Of a stretch of 64,000 nucleotides of DNA, positions 10,471 through 19,009 are shown one piece after another. This DNA comes from Shewanella sp. KT0246 (lineage in GTDB: Bacteria; Pseudomonadota; Gammaproteobacteria; Enterobacterales; Shewanellaceae): NCBI RefSeq assembly GCF_019654955.1, contig NZ_BPEV01000026.1:1-64000 (forward strand). Reading direction: 5' to 3'. Under the pieces are notes generated by a model that worked only from the letters and a program-made list of their open reading frames with translations, was not told where the DNA came from and made no database searches. Numbering within the stretch: position 1 is the stretch's first letter; every line of letters starts with the position of its first letter. The position numbers and the translations under genes are program-made.

Positions 10471-10555
10471 GTTTGAATATTCCCAAGAGTTTTAATTTAA
10501 TACTGCCTAAGTCATGTTTACATGAGGATTTGCTGTTAATAAAACAAACCTGACG

Positions 10556-11407
10556 CTATTGATAAGCTTTATCAGTAAGCAGTATTAGCGCTTGTTCAAT
10601 TTCATCTAAACGCTCATTTTTCCCCCAATGAGCGGCATAAATATGTCGGCGCATAGGGTTTACGCCCTCGACTAAGAATATGTCGTTATTTTGTATTTTT
10701 GCCTTAACCATGGTTTCTGGTAAAAAAGCGCAGCCTCCATTACTCAGCATAAATTCACACGCAATTTGGGCTGAACTGGTATGTAACTTTGGCATAGGTA
10801 AGTTTGTTAACTCTTGTGCATGCATGATATTAAAAGCCGTTCCCCAATCTACTTTTATATATTGAGACTGTTTAAGACTATCAATGGTTTGCCCTTCTTG
10901 ATGGCTTACCAACACCAAGTTCACTCGGTTTAACTTTGTGATTTCAATATCATCGATTCGCAATGGGTCGAAACTTAACGCGATATCTAGCGTTCTTTCA
11001 GACAATTGTTTCGACATCACTGCTGTCGAAATCACATCCATTCTTAGGGAAACATCTTCTAAGCCAGAACTTAATGGCTGCATAAAATCGTTTAAGAAAC
11101 TATCCCAGACATTATGGCCTATACCAAGAGTAAGTTGCACAGATTGCAGCTTTGATAGCGACACATCTTGTTTGGCTCGCTCAACCGCAGTTAACACTGT
11201 ATTGGCATGTTCTAACATTCGCTCACCAGCAGGCGTTGGCTGAATATTATTACGCTGGCGATCAAATAAAGACACACCTAACAATGTCTCAAGTTGTTTA
11301 ACCCTAAAACTTACCGCGCTGCGAGTTAAAAATAAATTATCAGCAGCTTTGCCAAAATGCCGAGTTCGATAAACTTCTAAGAACGTTTTTAGTAAATCTG
11401 TATCCAT
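10556..11407 (-). CDS. hdfR: LysR-type transcriptional regulator HdfR
   Basis: Begins MDTDLLKTFLEVYRTRHFG and continues with the AVSFRVKQLE recognition helix, almost the same as E. coli HdfR over the first 65 residues (winged helix-turn-helix). The length of 283 residues is close to E. coli HdfR (279). The rest is a LysR substrate-binding domain. In E. coli HdfR is a flagellar master-operon repressor and gltBD activator; its role here is not shown by the neighbours. Confidence 0.88.
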   Translation of the reverse strand: MDTDLLKTFLEVYRTRHFGKAADNLFLTRSAVSFRVKQLETLLGVSLFDRQRNNIQPTPAGERMLEHANTVLTAVERAKQDVSLSKLQSVQLTLGIGHNVWDSFLNDFMQPLSSGLEDVSLRMDVISTAVMSKQLSERTLDIALSFDPLRIDDIEITKLNRVNLVLVSHQEGQTIDSLKQSQYIKVDWGTAFNIMHAQELTNLPMPKLHTSSAQIACEFMLSNGGCAFLPETMVKAKIQNNDIFLVEGVNPMRRHIYAAHWGKNERLDEIEQALILLTDKAYQ

Positions 11408-12005
11408 AATGGCTTAATGCTCAAACGTGAATGTACTTAACCATGTTAATAGCGTTTTATAGCAAAAATATTGCAAAGAGTATTTAGCTATGATTTTTGA
11501 CTGTGAACTAGGAGTTTATAATTTTAAGTTGGGGTTTGTGATTGAAATTTCTACTCAAAATGCTGACTTGATACAAATGGTTCCAATCAGCAGTTTTTTG
11601 ACAAAAAACAACAACTCATAAAAATTAACATTTTGTCAAATAAATGACTGTGAATTTGTTGAAAAAACTGAAGATTTTATAATTGTCTTATAAAGATATA
11701 CAGTGTTTTCACGATTAAAAACATAACTCTTACGTTACTTGGCAAGTCAAGTTTAATGATATTATTAATGTTATTTTACAGCAACTTAAAAGGGTAAGTC
11801 GAAAGGCGTAGTTTACTGTTCAAGTCATGAGCTACGAACAAACATTGATCTAGGATCATTTTAAGGCAGATTTACACTAACAAAAACTTCACATCTGGTT
11901 ACATAATGCTAGTATAAATACACAAAAAGATATAACCCTGATTATCCAATAAAAATAAAAAGCACGAATGGCTCAAGTTGAGCACATAATAAGTGCGGAG
12001 ATAAA
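11408..12005. promoter_or_regulatory. 598-bp AT-rich intergenic region upstream of an outer-membrane protein gene
   Basis: No credible gene on either strand. It must hold the hdfR promoter (left) and the promoter of the barrel protein (right). Visible structure: a perfect 10-bp inverted repeat, TTTGACAAAA at 11597-11606 and TTTTGTCAAA at 11631-11640, 24 bases apart. There is also a 13-bp palindrome GCTCAAGTTGAGC at 11971-11983, just before the GCGGAG ribosome-binding site of the next gene. The function of both is unknown. Confidence 0.45.
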
Positions 12006-12893
12006 ATGTTTAAGCGAGCCTCTTTAGGACTTTTAGCTGCAGTTTGTACTACCGGCCATGTAAAAGCTGATGAATATAAAATTACCATTGGTGCATTTTA
12101 CGCTAGCTCAGATTCAACCATGCTAGTAAAAAGTGCAAAAGATACTGGTAATTACTATTTACTCGATTTTGAAGATGACTTGTTACTTACAGATGAACAG
12201 TTTCTTCCTTTCTTTGAATTCAAGTACAGTTTCAATGACCGTCATAATATCTACCTCGATTGGAAGTCACTTCACCGTAATGCCGATACACCGCAATTAG
12301 GTTTTGATATTGAAATTCCTGAGTTTGGCGACAATGATCAAAGCTTTTTAATCGATGGTAACGCTAAACTAGCCACCACACTCAATATTGATATTTTACG
12401 TTTAGGTTATGGTTATGATATTTGGGAAGGTGATAACTATACTGTAGGTGCCTCAATCGGTTTACACACAATGTTTATCGAAACCGTATTCGAAGGCACT
12501 ATTGGTTTGTGTGAAGCCAATACCGATGCCAATAGCTTGTGTGATACCGCTACCCTAACTCCTAGAATTGTTGATAACGCCCTCACAGCACCTCTTCCCG
12601 ATATCGGTGTTTATGCCAGTTACGAATTTTATCCTGGCTGGGTATTTAACACTCACGCGCAATACTTTGCGATTAAATACGATAATATCAAAGGTTCATT
12701 GGTCGATATTCGTGCTGGAGTTCAAGCTGAAATCTGCGAAGATTGGCACTTATCTTTAGCCTATAATTATTACGATGTAGACATTGATCTTGAACGCTCT
12801 CGTAGTGTTTTAGACAAAGAGTTTAGAACCTTAGACTACAATATTAATTACAGTTTCACAGGCCCCATGTTCGCCGTATCCTACTCTTTTTAA
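12006..12893 (+). CDS. Predicted outer-membrane beta-barrel protein
   Basis: I do not recognise the family. Residues 1-21 form a signal peptide ending VKA. The mature protein alternates short amphipathic strands with polar loops and ends in ...FAVSYSF, the C-terminal Phe signature of BAM-inserted barrels. A pair of cysteines (GLC...LCD, about 160-175) probably forms a disulfide in one loop. A GCGGAG site precedes the ATG. It is a single gene with its own terminator. A role as porin or surface protein is inference. Confidence 0.75.
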   Translation: MFKRASLGLLAAVCTTGHVKADEYKITIGAFYASSDSTMLVKSAKDTGNYYLLDFEDDLLLTDEQFLPFFEFKYSFNDRHNIYLDWKSLHRNADTPQLGFDIEIPEFGDNDQSFLIDGNAKLATTLNIDILRLGYGYDIWEGDNYTVGASIGLHTMFIETVFEGTIGLCEANTDANSLCDTATLTPRIVDNALTAPLPDIGVYASYEFYPGWVFNTHAQYFAIKYDNIKGSLVDIRAGVQAEICEDWHLSLAYNYYDVDIDLERSRSVLDKEFRTLDYNINYSFTGPMFAVSYSF

Positions 12894-12901
12894 TTTAAAC
12901 T

Positions 12902-12928
12902 AAGCACCTAATGACAGGTGCTTTTTTA
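12902..12928 (+). terminator. Rho-independent terminator of the barrel protein gene
   Basis: Stem AAGCACCT/AGGTGCTT with a six-base loop, then a T run. Confidence 0.85.
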
Positions 12929-13017
12929 TGGATTATGATTTAATAATTATGTCACTTTCAAACATCTTCGCTCATTATTTAATTTGCTAAGTGGCCCATT
13001 CACATTTGAGGGATTGA

Positions 13018-14043
13018 ATGTCAAATGATCTACTAAAATCTGCCGCTTTGAATTTAAAAAAGGCAGTTCCTTTGATGTTAAAACACAGCATACCCACCAC
13101 ACCGACAAACTATGCTCTTTGGTATGCCTACGTTGCAGAATCAAATCCTAAACTGAATACCGCGCTTGATACTGTGATAGCACAGAATCAACAATATTCG
13201 CCTATATCCAGTGAATTACTTTATCGAGAGCACATCTCTGATCCTGTTGAGTTAGATGTACGCGACATGAGGCAAAACTTAGATGCCATGGTTTGTGAAT
13301 TATCGCAATCATTAAAAGACACCAACCATGACACCAGTAATTTCCAATCAAAAATAGAGAAAGAGTTCAGTAAACTAACCGAACTTGAAAGTAAAGGTTT
13401 CTCTCTTGAGCAAGTGATTAAAGTGGTTCGTGGCATAGTGAATGAGTCAGCAAGTATTCATTCAAGTACGGTTAGCTTTACGCAACAACTAACCAAAGCT
13501 CAAAGTGAAATCGAAGCACTCAAGCAGCGTTTGGCAGAAACAGAAAAAGATGTGTTATTCGATGCGTTAACTGAAGTCCTTAATCGCCGCGCTTTCAATG
13601 AAGACATTAATGCCATGGTTAATCAATCTCCTGCTGGCTGCTGCATGATCCTTGCTGATATTGACCACTTTAAGCTATTTAATGATACCTATGGCCACCA
13701 GCTTGGTGACTTAGTTCTAAAGGTGGTTGCTAAACGTTTAAAAGAATCTTGCCGAGATGGGGTAAAACTTTATCGCTTTGGTGGTGAGGAGTTTGCTATT
13801 TTACTGCCAAATAGCAACCAACGTATTGCAAGACAATTAGCTGAAGCAATGCGCCGTTCTATTGAGAAACTCAGTGTTAAAGATCGACGCAGTGAAACGC
13901 GTATCGATAATATTACCGCGTCATTTGGTGTAGCGCAGTGGAAAGAAAAGCAAACAACTAGCCAGCTTATTGAAGCCACTGACAAGTTGTTATATGAGGC
14001 AAAACGACTTGGACGAAATAGAGTTATGCCCATTTCTAGCTAA
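13018..14043 (+). CDS. GGDEF diguanylate cyclase
   Basis: Synthesises cyclic di-GMP. The C-terminal GGDEF domain (~180-340) has an intact active site, GGEEF at 255-259, and the usual LTEVLNRRAF entry motif. The product-inhibition RxxD site appears degenerate: the equivalent segment before the active site reads RDGV. The N-terminal 180 residues are soluble, mostly helical and end in a probable coiled coil (~150-180); no transmembrane segment is seen, so it is cytoplasmic. It is convergent with the sortase gene and not part of that operon. The 341-residue length fits the N-helical-plus-GGDEF type. Confidence 0.92.
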   Translation: MSNDLLKSAALNLKKAVPLMLKHSIPTTPTNYALWYAYVAESNPKLNTALDTVIAQNQQYSPISSELLYREHISDPVELDVRDMRQNLDAMVCELSQSLKDTNHDTSNFQSKIEKEFSKLTELESKGFSLEQVIKVVRGIVNESASIHSSTVSFTQQLTKAQSEIEALKQRLAETEKDVLFDALTEVLNRRAFNEDINAMVNQSPAGCCMILADIDHFKLFNDTYGHQLGDLVLKVVAKRLKESCRDGVKLYRFGGEEFAILLPNSNQRIARQLAEAMRRSIEKLSVKDRRSETRIDNITASFGVAQWKEKQTTSQLIEATDKLLYEAKRLGRNRVMPISS

Positions 14044-14096
14044 TCGCTAACATTAAACACCACTCGCTAATGGGAGTTATTCGTCATTAATAGATT

Positions 14097-14708
14097 TTAT
14101 ATTAATCGATGTCCGCTATTCACTTTTTTCGCCGTGACCACATAGCGATAATCACTACTAGCGGACAAATCTTCAAACGGATAGCAAGTAATTAAAGTAA
14201 GCTGGTTATCCGTCGTCATACTAAGCACTTCAGTTTGCGTTTCATGAACGATATCAATCTGAGTAATCAAATAGTTTTGTTGTAAACCATGTGGTGTTTC
14301 TAACTCTATAATGTCGCCTTTTTTCACTTTTTGTAGCGGTAAAAAGTGAGTATCGCGATGACCTGCAATAATCGTATTGCCCTGCTCACCTACTCCTGCG
14401 CCGCTCAATAATAAACTGGGACCAAAGGCGAGGTTTCTGCCTGAAGCGCCAGCCAATACAAACATTGGCTGACCAATAGGATACAAATCAGTTTCCTTAT
14501 CGGCGTAAAGCTTTAACTTCCCCACAGGGTGAGTGTCAGCCCAACTCCATGGCTTGTGGGGTAATTGATCTTCTAACGTTTTACTCCATGCTTGCTCAAT
14601 CAAATATTGAGCAAAATTGGCTTTAATTTGCATATATGCTCCTTGTGATAAAAAACTCACTCCTATAAGCGCCACACAACACGGTAAAATCCACTTGTAC
14701 GACATCAT
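14097..14708 (-). CDS. Marine proteobacterial-type sortase
   Basis: Transpeptidase that cuts a C-terminal LPxTG-like signal. Catalytic residues are visible: H117 (AGHRDTHF), C175 (LITCYP) and R188 (DYRYVV). An N-terminal membrane anchor spans residues 5-27. The start is the ATG at 14708, which overlaps the TGA of the upstream substrate gene as ATGA and lies five bases after GGAGG. The longer frame (14774) would run into the substrate gene. The mature length is 203 residues. Translational coupling to its only obvious substrate is characteristic of this dedicated system. Confidence 0.93.
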   Translation of the reverse strand: MMSYKWILPCCVALIGVSFLSQGAYMQIKANFAQYLIEQAWSKTLEDQLPHKPWSWADTHPVGKLKLYADKETDLYPIGQPMFVLAGASGRNLAFGPSLLLSGAGVGEQGNTIIAGHRDTHFLPLQKVKKGDIIELETPHGLQQNYLITQIDIVHETQTEVLSMTTDNQLTLITCYPFEDLSASSDYRYVVTAKKVNSGHRLI

Positions 14709-17176
14709 AAAGCCTCCAACTTGCCACCTTTTGGTAAAACCAATCTCTGGCCTGGTAAATAGCCTTTTAACCAAAGTCCATGTAATAGCGCGATAATCAG
14801 TAAACTCAGACCAATAAGCATGTTTAATCGACTCGAGGTTGCCGTTTGGGGTAACACGCCTTGTGGTCGTTGCCAGCCATCTGGCAAATGTCTTTTAACC
14901 TGTAGATTTTGATTAAACTCGGCCATTGGGTTCACGGGGGTTTTATCGACAGCCACTAAACTGGTTTGTGAGGTCACTAAATGATATTTCATCCCTAAGG
15001 CTTCAACTTGAGATTTAACCCTCGGTAAGTTTGCTCTCGTTTGTGTGGCTTCAATTGCACTTATCTGCGCATTTGCCCATATCAAATCAAGACCTACTGC
15101 TTGTTTAGGGTTATTGCGACTAATCTGTTGCTGCCAAAATTGGCCTTGGCTATAACCTGAAACAATCAAATCCTGTTGGTTATATGAAGGCGATTTAAAG
15201 CTCACCAATAATGGTTCATCTTGATATAAGTCAGGGATTTGGACAGGCCAGTAATCAGGAACAGTCCCATCTTGGTATGTAAGTTTAATGTCGGTGCTCA
15301 CTGGCTTTTCAATTTTTGCTAGTAGCTTAGCAATCTTGGTTTTAACTTCTGATGTTTTACCTATGTAGGTGTAGGTTCCTCGGCCAAACATGGCGGCACG
15401 TTCCATAAAGTAAGCATTTGGCGCTGAGCCTATACCCACAGTAAATAATCGGCTGTCACCTAATTCAGCTTCAATTTGTTGAAATAGCCCATGCTCATTA
15501 CTAACAGCCCCATCGGTGATAAAAATAACTTGTCTTAAATGGTTCTGCGCAGAAGCACTTTCTTGCGTGCTATCGCCATAATTTGCTACAGCTTTATAAT
15601 TTTGTACCGTTTCATTAGTTATTAGTGAAGCCGACAGTGCTTTACCTATCTCAGTACCACCGTTAGCCTCTAGCCCTCTCACAAAATGATTCGCTTTTCC
15701 GATATTCGAGCTTGTACCTAGCAAAGATGTCGCCGATAACTGACTGACCGAATGATTAAATTCAATGACATTGAACTTATCTTGGCTGGTTAATCCCGCT
15801 AAAGCATACAACATAGCTTGTTTAGCTTGTTTAAGTGAGCCACCAGACATAGAGCCTGAAGTATCAATCACCAGGATAAGTTCACGAGGGACATGAGATT
15901 GACTAATCCTTTCATATTGAGCTTCAGATTTACTTTCGAGTTGCTCTTGTAAGAAACCACTATCAGTAGCAAAAGACGGGGTTAACATAACTAAACCATA
16001 TTCAACGTTATTATGAGCTTGATGACTGTCACCTATTGTTTGCATATTCTTGAACTCATCAATTCCTTTAACCTGTCCTGAACGAGTATCAAGCGATGTT
16101 GCATGGGTTTGACCGCGCTGAGTAAATACCGCTGTCAGTGGCTGCGCACTTTCGATAACAGACTCATCTGCGCGCCAGGTTAATACAAAGTCTTTATTGG
16201 CTTTTTCTTGTTTAACAAATTCAATTTGCCACTTATCGTTAGCACCGGTTTTTGACACCTGTTGATAGGGACTATCGATATTCGCTACTTTAAAGCCCGC
16301 ATCTAACTCAATTGATAAGCTCACCGTTAAAGATTCTTTCTCTTTAGAATCGTCAAAATTATCAGCAATAAAAAACTCATTAGAAAAGTTAAAAATCGAA
16401 GTCGGCAAACTTGGCGATAATGACTCATAAAATGAGTTAGATAATGAAGATTCACTCGCTGAGGCTTTTCCAGTACCCTTAATCGCTGGCGAGTAGCGTG
16501 GATTAATGGTCATTGGGAAACGAAGGCTAAATTCACCCTCTTTATAAACCAACTTTTCTTGGTAACTGATCTCTACGGTCAAAGTTTCACTGGGACCAAG
16601 ATTAGCGACTTCAGTGGTAAAAATATTTGGACGTTGCTGCGAAACAAGACTGGCTCTTTTTCCCTGCGCTTTGGCTTTTTCAAAAGTGGCTTTAGCGACA
16701 TTTTTCGGTTGAATATCCCCCTCGATAACGCGTTCTCCAATAATTAAACGCATCTGATCTACCGCGCCATTATGCGGTAATGGAAATATATAACTGCCAT
16801 TAATCCAAACTGTAGAGTCATTAGTAAATGTTTGCTTAACACTCACTCTATTTGTCCAGCCCGAGACTTTCATTTGCACATCGGTGCTCAGAGGCAAACT
16901 CTCAAACCGCTGACCATTATGCTGATAACGCAAAATACCTTGTGTCACCTTTTCGCTGTCTGCTTGCCCTTCAACTTCAACCATACGAGTATTGTTCGGT
17001 GACATTGCATGCACTGGAAATAACACATTCAATATCATCAGCACCACTAGGATTAATCCTGAACAGCCATAAGCAGCTATATTGTTAAATCGGCGAATAC
17101 TTTCATTTTCTCGCTTGTCATTGTCTCGCTTGTTATTTGCGGATTCACTCACCTGATAACGGGTTACCCTTTTCAT
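14705..17176 (-). CDS. Sortase target protein with VIT and VWA domains
   Basis: Dedicated substrate of the adjacent sortase. Residues ~33-57 are a membrane/signal segment after a charged N-terminus. A VIT domain covers ~60-190 and a von Willebrand A domain ~430-600 with the MIDAS motif DTSGS at 438-442. The C-terminus has the sorting signal LPQTA at 775-779, a hydrophobic stretch (~785-802) and a basic tail. This resembles inter-alpha-trypsin inhibitor heavy chains. A GGAGAG ribosome-binding site precedes the ATG. Residue-level function (adhesion or matrix binding) is inference. Confidence 0.93.
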   Translation of the reverse strand: MKRVTRYQVSESANNKRDNDKRENESIRRFNNIAAYGCSGLILVVLMILNVLFPVHAMSPNNTRMVEVEGQADSEKVTQGILRYQHNGQRFESLPLSTDVQMKVSGWTNRVSVKQTFTNDSTVWINGSYIFPLPHNGAVDQMRLIIGERVIEGDIQPKNVAKATFEKAKAQGKRASLVSQQRPNIFTTEVANLGPSETLTVEISYQEKLVYKEGEFSLRFPMTINPRYSPAIKGTGKASASESSLSNSFYESLSPSLPTSIFNFSNEFFIADNFDDSKEKESLTVSLSIELDAGFKVANIDSPYQQVSKTGANDKWQIEFVKQEKANKDFVLTWRADESVIESAQPLTAVFTQRGQTHATSLDTRSGQVKGIDEFKNMQTIGDSHQAHNNVEYGLVMLTPSFATDSGFLQEQLESKSEAQYERISQSHVPRELILVIDTSGSMSGGSLKQAKQAMLYALAGLTSQDKFNVIEFNHSVSQLSATSLLGTSSNIGKANHFVRGLEANGGTEIGKALSASLITNETVQNYKAVANYGDSTQESASAQNHLRQVIFITDGAVSNEHGLFQQIEAELGDSRLFTVGIGSAPNAYFMERAAMFGRGTYTYIGKTSEVKTKIAKLLAKIEKPVSTDIKLTYQDGTVPDYWPVQIPDLYQDEPLLVSFKSPSYNQQDLIVSGYSQGQFWQQQISRNNPKQAVGLDLIWANAQISAIEATQTRANLPRVKSQVEALGMKYHLVTSQTSLVAVDKTPVNPMAEFNQNLQVKRHLPDGWQRPQGVLPQTATSSRLNMLIGLSLLIIALLHGLWLKGYLPGQRLVLPKGGKLEAL

Positions 17177-17293
17177 TATTTTCTCTCCATGAACTCAGCA
17201 CTCCCCTTCGTAAAAACAATTCATATAAGACCCTGATAAAGCGATATTTATGCGAAATGTTTCACGAAGGCTGGATCGGTAATTAAGCTAAAA

Positions 17294-18091
17294 TTAGTTC
17301 GCAGCGAGTGCTTCACCGACTGGCATGATTTTTAAGGTTACGCGGCGGTCAAAAAAGTCATTCTCAAAACTTTGCTGCGCATGTAAAGGCGCTGATGCAC
17401 CGAAAGCTTTAGCGTGCAGGCGCTCAGATGACACACCTTGACTGACTAAGTAATTAGTGACTTCAATTAAACGTTGCTCTGAAAGTGCTTGATTAAATGT
17501 GCTATCACCGCGGCGATCAGCATAACCTGTTAAGTCCAACATCAACTCTGGAGATAACGCCATTAAATAGGCCACATCATCCAACTGCTGTACAAAATGA
17601 GGTTCGATAGTGGAAGAGCCTGTCTTAAACTGAACGTTGAGGCCAATAGCTAGCTCTTGTAACTGTTGCTGCTGTGCTTCACGTAAATCTGTTAACTGCG
17701 ATTGCACTAACAAATACTCATCTGTTACTTCCGCTAAAGATTGTTGCTTTTCATGTAATGCGGTTAATTCTGAAGTTTGAATCTCAATCGATTGTTGCTG
17801 CTGAGCCAATAGCTCTTTTTGGTTTTTAATTTCAGAGTCATCTCCTACTGTTTTGCCTATTAAGGTTCCGGCAAATGCGCCAATGATTGCGCCAACTGGA
17901 CCGCCAACGACAGCGCCTAATACTGCACCTGAAGTCAGTCCGACTAACTCTTCTGTGTGTTCACGTTCATCGGTGACTTCAGTTGCTTCAGTCATCAGAT
18001 TGCTATCGTCTAGCATTTCATCATTAGCCACTGAAATGTTTGAGATAAATAGGCTACTGATAACGGCTACTGCGATTAATTGCTTTTTCAT
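17294..18091 (-). CDS. pdsO: Sortase-associated OmpA-like protein PdsO
   Basis: Envelope protein of the dedicated sortase system. A signal peptide covers residues 1-22. A glycine-zipper-like segment (~50-82, GAVLGAVVGGPVGAIIGAF) may insert in membrane. A Gln-rich coiled coil follows (~90-145). The C-terminal OmpA peptidoglycan-binding domain (~150-262) has the TGYADRRGD and NQALSEQRL motifs. It lies upstream of the substrate and sortase genes on the same strand (about 117 bases to the substrate gene) and is divergent from pdsR. Confidence 0.9.
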   Translation of the reverse strand: MKKQLIAVAVISSLFISNISVANDEMLDDSNLMTEATEVTDEREHTEELVGLTSGAVLGAVVGGPVGAIIGAFAGTLIGKTVGDDSEIKNQKELLAQQQQSIEIQTSELTALHEKQQSLAEVTDEYLLVQSQLTDLREAQQQQLQELAIGLNVQFKTGSSTIEPHFVQQLDDVAYLMALSPELMLDLTGYADRRGDSTFNQALSEQRLIEVTNYLVSQGVSSERLHAKAFGASAPLHAQQSFENDFFDRRVTLKIMPVGEALAAN

Positions 18092-18183
18092 GGTGTTTTC
18101 CTTTTAAGTTCTATTAATGTCGTTTAATAAATGAGGCTTAAAATGTGTGTCTCATTCGATGTAGCTATTAAACACAATTGAAA

Positions 18184-18243
18184 TGGCAACTAAGGGGCAT
18201 AAAAATGGCAATGTGAGGATGAAATGTGGCAACAATATGGCAA
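18184..18243 (+). promoter_or_regulatory. Phased TGGCAA direct repeats in the pdsO-pdsR intergenic region
   Basis: Four identical TGGCAA hexamers start at 18184, 18206, 18227 and 18238. The spacings are 22, 21 and 11 bp, close to whole turns of the helix. They sit between the divergent pdsO and pdsR genes, where a response regulator such as PdsR could bind direct repeats. An imperfect AATGAG/CTCATT inverted repeat is at 18130-18156. Binding by PdsR is inference. Confidence 0.45.
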
Positions 18244-18316
18244 TTGCTTTGAGGCAATTTTTTTGGAACAGAAATCATGTATAGTCAGCCATATAAGTCA
18301 CAATCAATGCTATTAC

Positions 18317-19009
18317 ATGAAAAGAATTGCCATCGTTGAAGATGAAGTCGCTATCAGAGAAAACTACAAAGAATTGCTACAACAGCAAGGCTATAATGTC
18401 CAAGGTTATGCTAACCGCCCTGCGGCTATGCTCGCCTTTAACGCCCGCCTACCTGATTTAGCTATTATTGATATCGGCCTAGAGAATGAAATCGATGGTG
18501 GTTTTACCTTGTGCCAATCACTCCGCTCCATGTCTAGCAGTTTGCCTATTATCTTTTTGACCGCTAGAGACAGCGACTTTGATACAGTTTGCGGCCTGCG
18601 CTTAGGGGCTGACGACTACCTATCAAAAGATGTGAGCTTTCCTCACCTTATTGCACGGATTGCCGCACTTTTCAGACGTTCAGAATTAATTGGCGCCGCT
18701 ACGGTAGAAGACAACCTTATCGAACATGGGTCTTTAACCATTGATGGCAATCGTATTCAAGTGTATTGGGACCAACAACCGATTGAGTTAACCGTTACTG
18801 AGTTTTGGATGGTGCATGCGATGGCAAAACACCCTGGGCATGTCCGAAGCCGTCAAGACTTAATGCAAGAAGCAAAAATCTTTGTCGATGACAGTACGAT
18901 TACTTCGCATGTAAAGCGTATACGTAAAAAGTTTATCAGCGCTGATAAAGATTTTAACTGCATCGATACGGTTTACGGAATGGGTTATCGCTGGGATAGT
19001 GTTAGCTAA
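18317..19009 (+). CDS. pdsR: Dedicated sortase system response regulator PdsR
   Basis: OmpR/PhoB-type regulator, 230 residues. The receiver domain (1-118) has the acidic pair E8/D9, phospho-acceptor D52 (IIDIGL) and the conserved lysine in YLSKD. A winged-helix DNA-binding domain occupies ~130-228. The start at 18317 (MKRIAIVEDE) gives the standard receiver N-terminus. A longer frame from 18224 would translate the TGGCAA repeat region and is unlikely. Its stop overlaps the kinase start by one base (TAATG). Confidence 0.92.
   Translation: MKRIAIVEDEVAIRENYKELLQQQGYNVQGYANRPAAMLAFNARLPDLAIIDIGLENEIDGGFTLCQSLRSMSSSLPIIFLTARDSDFDTVCGLRLGADDYLSKDVSFPHLIARIAALFRRSELIGAATVEDNLIEHGSLTIDGNRIQVYWDQQPIELTVTEFWMVHAMAKHPGHVRSRQDLMQEAKIFVDDSTITSHVKRIRKKFISADKDFNCIDTVYGMGYRWDSVS

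Noticed and set aside
10513..10526. Small hairpin (TCATG/CATGA) between dgkA and hdfR as a terminator
   Set aside because: Only five weak pairs and no T run.
17853..18107. 84-codon frame opposite pdsO
   Set aside because: Antisense shadow of the Gly/Ala-rich pdsO N-terminus.
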